62,741 nt of DNA. It comes from a bacterium. Lineage in GTDB: Bacteria > Gemmatimonadota > Glassbacteria > GWA2-58-10. The position numbers and the translations under genes were made by a program. Shown piece after piece: positions 40,906 to 49,217 of this stretch. The stretch's first letter is position 1. Every line of letters starts with the position of its first letter. The stretch spans positions 1-62,741 of the forward strand of contig JAJFUG010000051.1 of NCBI GenBank assembly GCA_021372515.1, given 5' to 3'. The notes under the pieces are model-generated. The model was not told where the DNA came from, ran no database searches, and was given only the letters and a program-made list of their open reading frames with translations.

Positions 40906-41413
40906 GGTCCACCGAATTTCTCTTCTTACAATCCGATATTTTACGTTTCAAAGCGGCGGCAGCCGGAATGGAATTGTCACGCTTGTTCTGACGGTCGAGC
41001 CATACGCCCGCTGTTTCGCACTCGCCCAGCTTCAGGTAGCTTTCCGCCAGAAGGAAACACAGGCTATCGCGCGCCGGGGTGACCGTGTAGACCTGCTCCA
41101 GGTGGTCCACCGCCAGGTGGAAACGCCCCGCCTCCCTTTCCAGGCAGCCGAGCCGGTAACGCGCCTCGATGCAGCTCTTGTCCAGGGTCAGGGCTTTCTC
41201 GAACAGAGCGCGCGCGTGGTCAAGCTCTTGGTCCTGAAAGAACACCAGACCCTGCGCGACCAGGCGCTTCGCCTCCTCGACGCGCACCAGCGAGCTGTCG
41301 AAACCCTTGTAATCCTGGCGGGTCTGTTCGCTCAGCGGGTCCGGACGGGCGGCAAGCAGCGACCAGCCCAGAACGAGCAGGGTTGCGGCGGGCCCGAAAG
41401 GGTTCCTCTTCAA
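40889..41413 (-). CDS. TPR-repeat exported protein
   Basis: 174 residues from a TTG at 41413 with GGGAG six bases upstream; it opens a signal-like segment (KRNPFGPAATLLVLGWSLLAARP). An earlier frame from 41494 adds a Cys-rich stretch without a signal and is rejected. Two to three TPRs: VEEAKRLVAQGLVFFQDQELDHARALFEKAL, then CIEARYRLGCLEREAGRFHLAVDHLEQV, then ESYLKLGECETAGVW. It is probably a periplasmic scaffold. The small membrane protein overlapping its end is likely co-translated. Confidence 0.72.
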   Translation of the reverse strand: MKRNPFGPAATLLVLGWSLLAARPDPLSEQTRQDYKGFDSSLVRVEEAKRLVAQGLVFFQDQELDHARALFEKALTLDKSCIEARYRLGCLEREAGRFHLAVDHLEQVYTVTPARDSLCFLLAESYLKLGECETAGVWLDRQNKRDNSIPAAAALKRKISDCKKRNSVDHGRKK

Positions 41414-41773
41414 GGGTTTCTCCCGGTGAATATCGTCGGCCGTGACCATCCTGGAACAGGAAGCGCGCTGATCAACACATGCTTCGGCAGGCAATCTGCA
41501 ATTAAAATAAGCAAAAATCCCCGCGGCTCCAAGTTATTCCTGAGCCGTGGAGGAATCCTCCGGACCTGAGCGCCGGAAATGGAATCGGAGTCATGCCGGA
41601 AGACAGCCTGCAACACCTGCGCTCCGTGGTGGGTCGATGCAGCGGGTGACCAGCGCCGCAAGGCGGTCCACGCTGCGGGCCGGGAGGCAGAAAGGGCCGC
41701 ACTTGCCCGCCGGAGGAAGAATAGTTAGACTATTACCCTGCTAAATTCGGAGCATGAACTTAAAAACGAAGCC
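41414..41773. other. 360-base gap between divergent genes
   Basis: I see no credible gene. It holds a short palindrome GGAGGA-A-TCCTCC (41549-41561) and an AT-rich patch near 41724-41745 (TAGTTAGACTATTA) that may contain promoter elements for the cytochrome gene. Short frames in it (e.g. 41547-41744) lack ribosome sites and composition support. Confidence 0.4.
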
Positions 41774-42970
41774 ATGGGAAAGCTGATGCGACGGGAAATC
41801 TGGGCGTTTGTGATTCTGGCGGGGCTGCTGTTGCTGCTGTTCCGCCTGCCGGGAGGCGAGTGGCGCTCCTGGCGGGAGCGGCTGTTCAGCACGGCACAGG
41901 ACAGCACTGCGGCTGTGGGGAAAGAGCTGCACCCGGACGGCGATTACGCCAAAGTGGCCGGGGCTTTGCAGGGCTATGTCGACTGGCTGCGCGATTCCGA
42001 GGTTTCCAGCCGTCTGGAGCGGATCGCCGACTCGCTGCACGCGGTGATGGGCGATCTCGAGAAGCGCCGCGCCGCCGTCGAGGAGGCTGGCTCCCTGGCC
42101 GGCATCCGTGAGACCGAATCGTACGATGAGGATTTCTGGCGGGCCGCCCGCGCCATGCAGCAGCTGGAGCAGGCCGCCGGCAGCGCCCTGGTGGAGGTGG
42201 ACTCGATCCGCACCCTGCTGGTGCTGGAGGGTAAGCGCAAGGCGCCCTCGGTCAGCCGGGCGGCCGAGATCCGCTGGAACGAGCCGGAGCGGGTCGGGGT
42301 GCGCGAGGCCTGCTTGAGCTGCCACCAGGAGCTGGACGGCTCGGAGCGGGTGCTGCTGATGCCGGGCCGCGACAACGCGAAGTACCCCGAGTCGATGCTG
42401 CACCACCCGCCGCAACAGTTCGGCTGCACGGTCTGCCACCGCGGCGCACCCCAGGCGCTGGATTTCGAGCGCGCCCACGGAGTGGACTACCTCGGCCGCT
42501 CGTTCCGTCCGGGGCAACTGGCCCTGCGCTCCTGCGGGATGTGCCACGACCGCGCCTCGGCCAGCGGCAGCCTTTCACGAACCGCCGAGTGGCCCGAGGA
42601 CTGCGTGAACTGCCACGCCGGCCAGAGCCTGGCCCACCTGAGCCCCGACTCGCTCGTGAGCCGGACGGCCAAGGACCCGGTGGCCGCCGAGCGGAGCATG
42701 CGCACCTGGCTGGTGCGCCACTGGGCGCAGAAGACCGGCCATATCCCCGAGCGTGAGGCTTTCGAGCGGGTCTACTCGCGGATCGTCTCGGGGGACGGGC
42801 ATCACGGCCGGGAGCGGGACGCGGCGGGCAAGGACTCGGTGCGGGGCGTGGAAAAGGGCGCCCTGCTCACTTGTCCCGCCTGCGGACGGCGTTTCCGGGC
42901 CGCGGGGGACATGACGGATTACTATTGCCCGCTGGACGGGACCCGGCTGGAAAGGCTGGACAAGAACTGA
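41774..42970 (+). CDS. Membrane-anchored tetraheme cytochrome c with C-terminal zinc ribbon
   Basis: 398 residues. One N-terminal anchor (10-26) is followed by a coiled-coil-rich segment (60-150), then four CxxCH heme-binding motifs: CLSCH, CTVCH, CGMCH and CVNCH. Histidines for second axial ligands are plentiful. The final 45 residues carry LTCPACGRRF...YYCPLDGTRL, a CxxC plus single-Cys zinc-ribbon or rubredoxin-like knuckle, unusual after a cytochrome domain. It is a periplasmic electron carrier or sensor. The stop overlaps the next start (TGATG), coupling it to an HNH-like gene. Confidence 0.85.
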   Translation: MGKLMRREIWAFVILAGLLLLLFRLPGGEWRSWRERLFSTAQDSTAAVGKELHPDGDYAKVAGALQGYVDWLRDSEVSSRLERIADSLHAVMGDLEKRRAAVEEAGSLAGIRETESYDEDFWRAARAMQQLEQAAGSALVEVDSIRTLLVLEGKRKAPSVSRAAEIRWNEPERVGVREACLSCHQELDGSERVLLMPGRDNAKYPESMLHHPPQQFGCTVCHRGAPQALDFERAHGVDYLGRSFRPGQLALRSCGMCHDRASASGSLSRTAEWPEDCVNCHAGQSLAHLSPDSLVSRTAKDPVAAERSMRTWLVRHWAQKTGHIPEREAFERVYSRIVSGDGHHGRERDAAGKDSVRGVEKGALLTCPACGRRFRAAGDMTDYYCPLDGTRLERLDKN

Positions 42971-43356
42971 TGCGCTGCGCAGGCTGCCAGGCCGAGCTGG
43001 AGGAGACCGCTGTCCGGCCGGAACGCACCGCGGGCGACTGCCACCCGCTCTGCCTGGATTGCCTGCGCAGTCTGGCCCGCAGAGTGCGGCCCACGCAACG
43101 CAGCCTCACGCGCACGCTGTACGCCGCCGGGCGCTCTATCAGCCGCTGCGAGGCGTGCGGCGCCGAGGGCGGGACCGAGTTCCATTTCCTGGTCCCTCTG
43201 GTACGCGGCGGCACAGCAGAAAGCCGCAACCTGCTCGTCCTCTGCCCCGGCTGCCACCTCAAGGTGCACCAGGGGGCCCGTCCGGTCCTGCGCCTTAGGA
43301 TCGAGGGCAATAATCCGGAGGGAGACTGTCTCGATGAGCGAGACCCCCATGGATGA
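42970..43356 (+). CDS. HNH-like endonuclease-fold protein
   Basis: 128 residues from the ATG overlapping the cytochrome stop. The N-terminal 35 residues form a zinc knuckle (MRCAGCQAELEE, then CHPLCLDCLRSL). Residues about 60-105 match an HNH core: CEACGAEGG, then TEFHFLVPLVRGG, then SRNLLVLCPGCHLKVHQG. It keeps the first His, the Asn, the CxxCH zinc site and the last His. HNH folds cleave DNA or only bind zinc. Its link to a cytochrome is unexplained. Its end overlaps the following gene by 23 bases. Confidence 0.8.
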   Translation: MRCAGCQAELEETAVRPERTAGDCHPLCLDCLRSLARRVRPTQRSLTRTLYAAGRSISRCEACGAEGGTEFHFLVPLVRGGTAESRNLLVLCPGCHLKVHQGARPVLRLRIEGNNPEGDCLDERDPHG

Positions 43357-43675
43357 CCGCGCGCTGCGCAATGATATCCTGGCCCGGCTCTACGCGGCCT
43401 GGCAGGCGGAGGGCCTCTATCGCGGGGTGCTCTCGCGCAAGGCCCTGGCCACCGAGTTGCGCCTGGAAAACCAGACCCTGGAGCGCAACCTGGAGTACCT
43501 TCTGGAGCGCGGCCTGGTCCGCATGCACAAGATCGAGGACCTGGTTTCGATCACCCCGGACGGGATCGACCGGGTGGAGACCGGCGGAGCACCGGGTGGC
43601 CCGGAGCGGATCGAGGCCCTGCTGGCCCGTCTGGAGAAGCTCCTCGGGCGCATCCTGGAGCGGCTCGAAAGCTGA
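43334..43675 (+). CDS. Winged-helix DNA-binding-like protein
   Basis: 113 residues. A helix-turn-helix core (ILARLYAAWQAEGLYRGVLSRKALATELRLENQTLERNLEYLLERGLV) followed by a wing (RMHKIEDLVSITPDGIDRVE) matches a MarR/ArsR-like winged helix. The C-terminus is a leucine-rich amphipathic helix (LLARLEKLLGRILERL) likely for dimerisation. It overlaps the HNH gene by 23 bases, so the three genes (cytochrome, HNH, winged helix) form one translationally linked unit. Target and signal unknown. Confidence 0.8.
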   Translation: MSETPMDDRALRNDILARLYAAWQAEGLYRGVLSRKALATELRLENQTLERNLEYLLERGLVRMHKIEDLVSITPDGIDRVETGGAPGGPERIEALLARLEKLLGRILERLES

Positions 43676-43716
43676 GTCCGGCTGTCCCCGGCAGCCTGAC
43701 GGAAAAGCCCAAAAGC

Positions 43717-43745
43717 TTGACATAAACCCGCAATCGTTTTATTTT
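43717..43745 (+). promoter_or_regulatory. Predicted asd promoter
   Basis: TTGACA (43717-43722), exact 17-base spacer, TATTTT (43740-43745). The leader to the Asd ATG would be about 130 bases. Confidence 0.55.
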
Positions 43746-43881
43746 TCCGCCTTTAATCGACCCCCTTCGTTTCCTCCGGTTTTCTTACCCCCGGTGATAA
43801 TCGCCCAGTGCGGTGTCTCCCGGTAACGGGGGCCGGAGTTTATTCGGTGTTCCATTCTTTACCAGGAGCAGTTGAGGTGTC

Positions 43882-44937
43882 ATGATGGAAAAGATCAAGG
43901 TCGGAGTTCTGGGCGCCACCGGGACGGTGGGCCAGCGGTTTATCACCCTGCTCGAGGGGCACCCCTGGTTCGAGCTGAGCGAGGTCGCCGCCAGCGACCG
44001 AAGCGCCGGCAAGACTTACGAGGAAGCGGTTGCCGGGCGCTGGAAAGTCGGCCCGGACATCCCGGAGCGGGTGAAAAAGATGACAGTCAAGGCTGTCGAG
44101 CCCGGCCTGGAGTGCAAGATAGTGTTCTCGGCGATGGACGCCTCGGTGGCCGGCCCGATCGAGGAGGCTTTCGCCGCTGCGGGTTACTACGTGTTCAGCA
44201 ACAGCCGCAACCACCGGATGGACCCGGACGTGCCCCTGCTGCTGCCCGAGATCAACCACGACCACGCCCGCGTGCTGGAGCACCAGCGCAAAAACCGCGG
44301 CTGGAAGGGTTTCATAGTCACCAACTCCAACTGCTCGACCATGGGTCTGGTGATCCCGCTCAAGCCGCTGGATGTGCATTTCGGGCTGGAGGCGGTAAAT
44401 GTTGTCACCATGCAGGCGATCTCCGGGGCGGGCTATCCCGGGGTGAGCGCCCTGGACATCATCGACAATGTGGTCCCTTACATCGGGGGCGAGGAGCCCA
44501 AGATGGAGGCCGAGCCGTTGAAGATGCTGGGCAGCCTGAAAGGAAACCAGTTCGTGGACGCCACGTTCAAGGTGAGCGCCCAGTGCAACCGCGTGTTCGT
44601 GCTGGACGGCCACCTGGAGTGCGTGAACGTGAAGCTGAAAGAGAAGCCCTCGCTGGAGGCGTTCACCGCGGCGCTGGCCAATTTCCGCGGCCGCCCGCAG
44701 GAACTGAAGCTGCCCTCGGCGCCCGATCCGCTGATTATCGTGCGCACCGAGCAGGACCGCCCGCAGCCACGCATGGACCGCGACCACGGCAAGGGCATGG
44801 CGGTTACGGTGGGGCGCATCCGCCCCTGCAGCATCTTCGACTTCAAGTTCCTGGTCCTGAGCCACAACACGGTGCGCGGCGCGGCCGGGGCCTCGATCCT
44901 CAACGCCGAGTTCCTGAAGGCCGAGGGGTATTGCTGA
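43882..44937 (+). CDS. asd: Aspartate-semialdehyde dehydrogenase
   Basis: 351 residues. It converts aspartyl-phosphate to aspartate semialdehyde with NADPH for lysine, threonine, methionine and diaminopimelate. Motifs: nucleotide-binding VGVLGATGTVGQRFITLL (7-24), catalytic Cys in NSNCSTMGLVIPL, and the later QAISGAGYPG. The LEDH-type longer form fits the archaeal/yeast-like Asd class (ISGAGYPGV, EEPKMEAE), not the E. coli class. Start ATG 43882 has GAGG upstream. No lysC is adjacent. Confidence 0.95.
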   Translation: MMEKIKVGVLGATGTVGQRFITLLEGHPWFELSEVAASDRSAGKTYEEAVAGRWKVGPDIPERVKKMTVKAVEPGLECKIVFSAMDASVAGPIEEAFAAAGYYVFSNSRNHRMDPDVPLLLPEINHDHARVLEHQRKNRGWKGFIVTNSNCSTMGLVIPLKPLDVHFGLEAVNVVTMQAISGAGYPGVSALDIIDNVVPYIGGEEPKMEAEPLKMLGSLKGNQFVDATFKVSAQCNRVFVLDGHLECVNVKLKEKPSLEAFTAALANFRGRPQELKLPSAPDPLIIVRTEQDRPQPRMDRDHGKGMAVTVGRIRPCSIFDFKFLVLSHNTVRGAAGASILNAEFLKAEGYC

Positions 44938-44956
44938 GATTTTCTGACAGTTGAAT

Positions 44957-45005
44957 AAAAAGCGAAGGGCCGCTCCCGAGGAAAACGGGGGCGGCCCTTC
45001 GGCTT
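44957..45005. terminator. Bidirectional terminator between asd and the MATE gene
   Basis: 10-base stem GAAGGGCCGC (44964-44973) with GCGGCCCTTC (44991-45000), further TCCCG/CGGGG pairing inside, AAAAA on one side and GGCTTT on the other. Confidence 0.82.
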
Positions 45006-45039
45006 TCTGTTTCCGATTTCACTCGGTTGCCGATCTCCC

Positions 45040-46482
45040 TCACCACAGGTGCCCCTCGTCCAGGTGGGCGCGGTCGGCGGTGCGCCAGTAGCCCAGGCGG
45101 AAACGGGTCACGTAGATAGCGCAGGCCAGGAGCATGTAGAACAACAGGTAAGTCCAGAGCGCGGTCACGTTGGCGCCGAAAGCTTTCAGGATCAGAAACA
45201 CTCCGCCCATGAACACCCCGGCGTCGATCAGCACGGCGGTAAAATAGAAAAAGCGCGTATCTCCCGCCCCGCGCAGCGCCTGCCGAAACAGGAAATACAT
45301 GGCGATGCATAGATTCCAGACGGCCAGGTAGCGCAGCACCACCCGCCCGTGCACCAGGATCGTCTCGAACGGCACACTGGGGCCCTGGCCCAGGCGCGGG
45401 CGGAAAACGGTCAGCATCTGGTCGGGGATCAGCAGGTAGAGCGTACCGCTGACCAACGCCATCGTGAGCAGGATCTTCAGGCCCAGGTAGATGAAATGCT
45501 CCGCCTCCTTGAACCGTCCCCGCCCGATCTCCTGAGCGAACAGCACCACCGCCCCGGCGGCCAGTCCCTGGACGTAGAGGTTCAGCAGGTCGTTGACCGA
45601 CCAGGCGATGTTGTTGGCGGCCAGGGTCTCGGTGGGCATGCGGCCCATCAGCATGAAAAACAGGCTGACCGAGAGCAGGAACCCCAGGTCCTGCAACCCG
45701 CAGGGCGCACCGGTGCGGACCAGGTGCAGCACGAAACCGGGCTTGAAAGACCAGGTGCGGCGGGTCTCGAAGCCCTCCTGGTAGCGCTTGCCCAGGAACA
45801 GGGAGAACATGATCACGGGCGGGATCACCGAGGCGATGGCCGTGGCCAGGGCCGCCCCCAGGATTCCCAGGCGCGGAAAGCCGAAATGGCCGAAGATCAT
45901 TACCCAGTCGAGCACGATGTTGACTATGTTGCCGATAATGTTGGCGGTCATAGTGATCCGGCTCATGCCCCGTCCGGTGAAGAACGAGGCGGTCACGTTG
46001 TTCAGGATCGTGAACAGCGAGGCGCTGATCAGCACCGTGTAGTAGGTCCGCTCCAGGGCCGCCACCTCGGGGTTGTGGCCGAACCACTCGAACGCGTGCC
46101 GTCCCAGCGGCGCCAGGCAACAGATAAGGATAACGTAAGCCCCGATTGCGTAATAGATACCTTGCCAGACCGTGCTGGCGCACATGCGCTTGTTGCCCGC
46201 CCCGTGGTAATGCGCCACGAACAGGTTGATGAAAGTCGAGATGGAATAGAAAAACGTGGTCGTGGTCCAGCAGAGGATGGCCGCCGGCCAGACCGCCGCG
46301 ATCTCGTTGATCCCGTACCAGGACAGGAAAATCCGGTCCACGAACATCATCACCAGAACCGAGCCCTGGTTGAAGATCAACGGCAGGCTGATCCGCAGCA
46401 GACGGCGCCAGGGCGCGGCGGACGGGTCGTCCTCCTCATCCCTGAACCCGGCGAACACGGTCGAAATTATGCGCTTAACCAT
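45040..46482 (-). CDS. MATE-family multidrug/toxin efflux transporter
   Basis: About 480 residues from ATG 46482 (MVKRIISTVF); an upstream in-frame ATG at 46530 adds 16 soluble residues without clear support. Twelve helices in two six-helix bundles. The N-terminal bundle starts with RRLLRISLPLIFNQGSVLVMMFVDRIFLSWYG, typical for MATE, and the second begins near VLRYLAVWNLCIAMYFLFRQALRGAGDTRFF. It exports cationic compounds using sodium or protons. Substrate unknown. The C-terminus ends in a polar segment at the stop near the shared terminator. Confidence 0.9.
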   Translation of the reverse strand: MVKRIISTVFAGFRDEEDDPSAAPWRRLLRISLPLIFNQGSVLVMMFVDRIFLSWYGINEIAAVWPAAILCWTTTTFFYSISTFINLFVAHYHGAGNKRMCASTVWQGIYYAIGAYVILICCLAPLGRHAFEWFGHNPEVAALERTYYTVLISASLFTILNNVTASFFTGRGMSRITMTANIIGNIVNIVLDWVMIFGHFGFPRLGILGAALATAIASVIPPVIMFSLFLGKRYQEGFETRRTWSFKPGFVLHLVRTGAPCGLQDLGFLLSVSLFFMLMGRMPTETLAANNIAWSVNDLLNLYVQGLAAGAVVLFAQEIGRGRFKEAEHFIYLGLKILLTMALVSGTLYLLIPDQMLTVFRPRLGQGPSVPFETILVHGRVVLRYLAVWNLCIAMYFLFRQALRGAGDTRFFYFTAVLIDAGVFMGGVFLILKAFGANVTALWTYLLFYMLLACAIYVTRFRLGYWRTADRAHLDEGHLW

Positions 46483-46596
46483 TTTCTCTCGAAAATCCTC
46501 TCCACACAATAAAAATGCCCCCTCCGCCAAGACTGCGCGGACCGGGCTTTTCGACCTGGAGTGCGGTGCTCTTGGCGGCGCCGCTCACGCTTCGGG

Positions 46597-47073
46597 TCAG
46601 GGCTTGAAATTTATCTGCGGGTCAGGCAGAGGCAACACCTCAAAATCCACCCCGGCCTCCTCGAACAGCCCGGGGAAATTCCGGTCCGAATACTGGGTGG
46701 AGGAGACTACCCGCCGTATACCGGCATTGATTATCATCTTGGCGCAGATAAAACAGGGCGAATGCGTGCAATACATGGTCGAGTCCCCGATCGAGACCCC
46801 GTGCAGCCCGGCCTGGATGATCGCGTTCTGCTCGGCGTGGATCGCCCGGCAGACCTCGTGACGGGTGCCGGACTCGATCTGCTGCTCATCGCGCAGGCAG
46901 CCCAGCTCGCGGCAGTCACGCAGGCCGCGCGCGGCCCCGTTGTAGCCGGTGGACAGCACGCGGCGGTCGCGGACCAGGACCGCGCCCACGTGACGGCGCA
47001 GGCAGGTGGAGCGCTCGCTCACCAGCATCGCCATCTTCATGAAATAGTCATCCCAGCTCGGGCGCTCGCTCAT
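46597..47073 (-). CDS. dCMP deaminase (ComEB-like)
   Basis: 158 residues: the family start RPSWDDYFMKMAMLVSERSTC, the catalytic HAEQNAI (zinc His and proton-shuttling Glu) and SPCFICAKMI (zinc cysteines). It converts dCMP to dUMP for thymidylate synthesis. The length suits the ComEB/dCMP deaminase class. The ATG overlaps the stop of the upstream kinase gene by four bases (ATGA), so the two are coupled. Confidence 0.95.
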   Translation of the reverse strand: MSERPSWDDYFMKMAMLVSERSTCLRRHVGAVLVRDRRVLSTGYNGAARGLRDCRELGCLRDEQQIESGTRHEVCRAIHAEQNAIIQAGLHGVSIGDSTMYCTHSPCFICAKMIINAGIRRVVSSTQYSDRNFPGLFEEAGVDFEVLPLPDPQINFKP

Positions 47074-47606
47074 CCCAGCAGCTCCTCGATCTTGCGGTGC
47101 AGCTCTTCCAGGCTGCCGTCGTTCAGCACCACCCGGTCGGCCATCCTGAAACAGGCCTCCAACTGCTGCTGGTGCGGGTCGCCGCTCAGTTCGGCCTGCT
47201 CCTGGCGCAGGAACTGCTCGTAGGTCCTGGCGTCATCCGGCCGCGCCCGGCTCTTCACGCGCTGCCAGCGGACCTCCACCGGGGCGTCCACCCCCACGAG
47301 CAGGAAATCGGGCCGCTTGCGCAGGGCCTCGATCTCGGAGGGGTTGCGCAGCGAGACCACCACCGCGTCCGGCACAGCCGCAAGCGCCCGCAGGGCCAGC
47401 TCACCCAGCACGCCCGGCCCGCGCTCGAGCCGCAGCTCGTTGCCCACCATGGTCAGGTTCTCACGGGTCAACTCCAGGCCGCGCCTGGCCAGCTCGGCGC
47501 GCAGCAGGTCGGAGAGGCTGAAATAGACAAATCCCTTGCTCTCGACCAGGTAGCGGGCCAGTTCATCCTTGCCCGCCGCGTTGCGCGAGGTCAGACCGAT
47601 CAGCAC
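47070..47606 (-). CDS. P-loop (UPF0200-like) nucleotide kinase coupled to dCMP deaminase
   Basis: 178 residues from the GTG at 47606, seven bases after AGGAGGGAGG; an earlier TTG lacks a site. The P-loop is in GLTSRNAAGKDELARYL. ELTRENLTMVGNELRLERGPGVLGELALRAL, SLRNPSEIEALRKRPDFLLVGVDAPVEVRWQRV and the end DRVVLNDGSLEELHRKI follow the archaeal UPF0200/dephospho-CoA-kinase-like pattern. It probably phosphorylates a nucleotide; coupling to dCMP deaminase suggests pyrimidine deoxynucleotide metabolism. Not recognised as Tmk or Cmk. Confidence 0.78.
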   Translation of the reverse strand: MLIGLTSRNAAGKDELARYLVESKGFVYFSLSDLLRAELARRGLELTRENLTMVGNELRLERGPGVLGELALRALAAVPDAVVVSLRNPSEIEALRKRPDFLLVGVDAPVEVRWQRVKSRARPDDARTYEQFLRQEQAELSGDPHQQQLEACFRMADRVVLNDGSLEELHRKIEELLG

Positions 47607-47634
47607 TGCGGGGCCTCCCTCCTTTTCCGTCAAA

Positions 47635-47663
47635 AAACATGTCCGGCCTGCAAAAGGCCGGAC
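47635..47663 (-). terminator. Terminator after accD
   Basis: Minus strand stem GTCCGGCC with GGCCGGAC (47656-47663 and 47641-47648), loop TTTTGCA, then ATG and TTTTTT (47638-47633). It separates accD from the kinase/deaminase pair. Confidence 0.82.
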
Positions 47664-47708
47664 AGAGTCGAAGCGTCACGGGTATCCCGGGCAAAGAGCC
47701 CGGACCTT

Positions 47709-48548
47709 TCAGCTCTGCATCAGGCGCAGCAGGGCGGCCACCCGGGAGCGCATCTCGCGCCGGTGCACCACCATGTCCAGCATGCCGTGCTCGAGAATGA
47801 ACTCGGCGCGCTGGAACCCCTCGGGCAGATCCTGGCGGATGGTCTGCTTGATCACCCGCGGCCCGGCGAACCCGATCAGCGCTCCCGGCTCACCGATGTT
47901 GACATCCCCGAGCATCGAGAAACTGGCGGTCACTCCGCCCGTGGTCGGGTTGGCCAGGATGGAGACGAACGGTAGGCCCTCCTCGTGCAGGCGGCCGAGC
48001 CAGGCGCTGGTTTTGGCCATCTGCATCAGCGAGAAAATGCCCTCCATCATGCGCGCCCCGCCACTGCGCGAGACCACGATCAGAGCCGTGTGCTGCTCGA
48101 TCGCTCTGCGCGTGGCGCGGGCGATCTTTTCCCCCACCACCGAGCCCATGCTCCCGCCGATGAACGAGAAATCCATCACGGCCAACTGCAGACGCCGTCC
48201 CTCCAGCTCACCCTCTCCGGTCAGCACCGCCTCGTTGTGGCCGCTGGAGGCGACAGCCTTTTCCAGACGGTCACTGTACCGGGAGCGGTCGACAAACCCA
48301 AGCGGGTCCTGGCTTTTCATCCCGGAGTCGTACTCCCGGAACGTGCCGGGGTCGAGCAGGAGGGCCACATAGGCCTCGGGAGCGAGGCCGTAATGGAAAT
48401 CGCAGCGCGGGCAAACATTCAGGTTCTTGTCCAGTTCCTGCTTGTAAAGAATCTCCCCGCAACTTTCACATTTGATCCAGAGGTCATCGGGTATGACTTT
48501 TTTCGGCTGGGCTTTGAGACCGCTCTTTTCCTTCCTGAACCAGGCCAC
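47709..48548 (-). CDS. accD: Acetyl-CoA carboxylase carboxyltransferase, beta subunit
   Basis: 279 residues from a GTG with GGAGG seven bases upstream; a longer frame (from 48635) is not needed. The N-terminal zinc ribbon (IKCESCGEILYKQELDKNLNVCPRCDFHYGL) is diagnostic for AccD. The carboxyltransferase core has LAVMDFSFIGGSMGSVVGEKIARA, VSRSGGARMMEG and ILANPTTGGVTASF. It moves carboxyl from biotin to acetyl-CoA for malonyl-CoA. accA is not adjacent. A terminator follows its stop. Confidence 0.95.
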   Translation of the reverse strand: MAWFRKEKSGLKAQPKKVIPDDLWIKCESCGEILYKQELDKNLNVCPRCDFHYGLAPEAYVALLLDPGTFREYDSGMKSQDPLGFVDRSRYSDRLEKAVASSGHNEAVLTGEGELEGRRLQLAVMDFSFIGGSMGSVVGEKIARATRRAIEQHTALIVVSRSGGARMMEGIFSLMQMAKTSAWLGRLHEEGLPFVSILANPTTGGVTASFSMLGDVNIGEPGALIGFAGPRVIKQTIRQDLPEGFQRAEFILEHGMLDMVVHRREMRSRVAALLRLMQS

Positions 48549-48737
48549 AGTCTCACCTCCGGTTTGTTGTCGGTGCAGACCCTGCGCGCGGCCGGCACGG
48601 TGAAACGTAAGGCCGGAGCGCACAGGTATGAACAAATAATTTAAGTCCGGATAAGAGATTTAGTCAAGTGCAATGCCGGAAGGCCGGAAACGGCAAGGGC
48701 GGAGACACAGTCCGGGGACTGCCTGGAAAAGGCTGGA

Positions 48738-49217
48738 TCAGAGGTCACGCCGCATGATCACGGCGTCCTCGGTGGGCTTGGAGTAGTAGCGCTTGCGCAG
48801 GCCGATCCGCGTGAAGCCGTGGTGCTCGTACAGGGTGATCGCGCGCTCGTTGGAGGCGCGCACCTCCAGGAACATCGCGATCACGCCGCGCCTGCGGCAG
48901 ACTGCCAGGTTACGCTCAAGAAGGCGCGCCCCCACGCCCTGTCCCTGGAACTCCGGATGCACGGCCAGGTTGCCCAGCTCGGAGGACTCGATCACCACCC
49001 AGAGGCAACTGTAGCCGATCACCCGTCCGCCCTGCAGGGCCACCAGGCAGAGGGCGTCCGGCAGGTCGATCAGGCGCAGGAAATCCACCTCGTGCCAGGT
49101 CTCGCTGAAACAAAGCTGCTCGATCTCCAGGATCTGGCTCAGGTGGCGCCGGGCCATCTTGACCAGGCGCAACGGTGACGGCGAGGGGCCTTGGAGCGGT
49201 GAGGGCGTGTCGTTCAT
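48738..49217 (-). CDS. rimI: Ribosomal protein S18-alanine N-acetyltransferase (RimI-like GNAT)
   Basis: 159 residues from the ATG that overlaps the tsaB stop (ATGA). GNAT fold: the start PLRLVKMARRHLSQILEIEQLCFSETW, the acetyl-CoA loop VHPEFQGQGVGARLL, then LEVRASNERAITLYEHHGFTRIGLRKRYYSKPTEDAVIM, the RimI hallmark. The tsaE-tsaB-rimI order is the classic tRNA t6A plus S18 acetylation cluster. A long frame running on through tsaB in another reading frame is a shadow. Confidence 0.93.
   Translation of the reverse strand: MNDTPSPLQGPSPSPLRLVKMARRHLSQILEIEQLCFSETWHEVDFLRLIDLPDALCLVALQGGRVIGYSCLWVVIESSELGNLAVHPEFQGQGVGARLLERNLAVCRRRGVIAMFLEVRASNERAITLYEHHGFTRIGLRKRYYSKPTEDAVIMRRDL

Noticed and set aside
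42970-43356. HNH-like gene as a homing endonuclease or intron relic
   Set aside because: It is translationally coupled to an intact cytochrome gene and no intron or intein boundary is visible.
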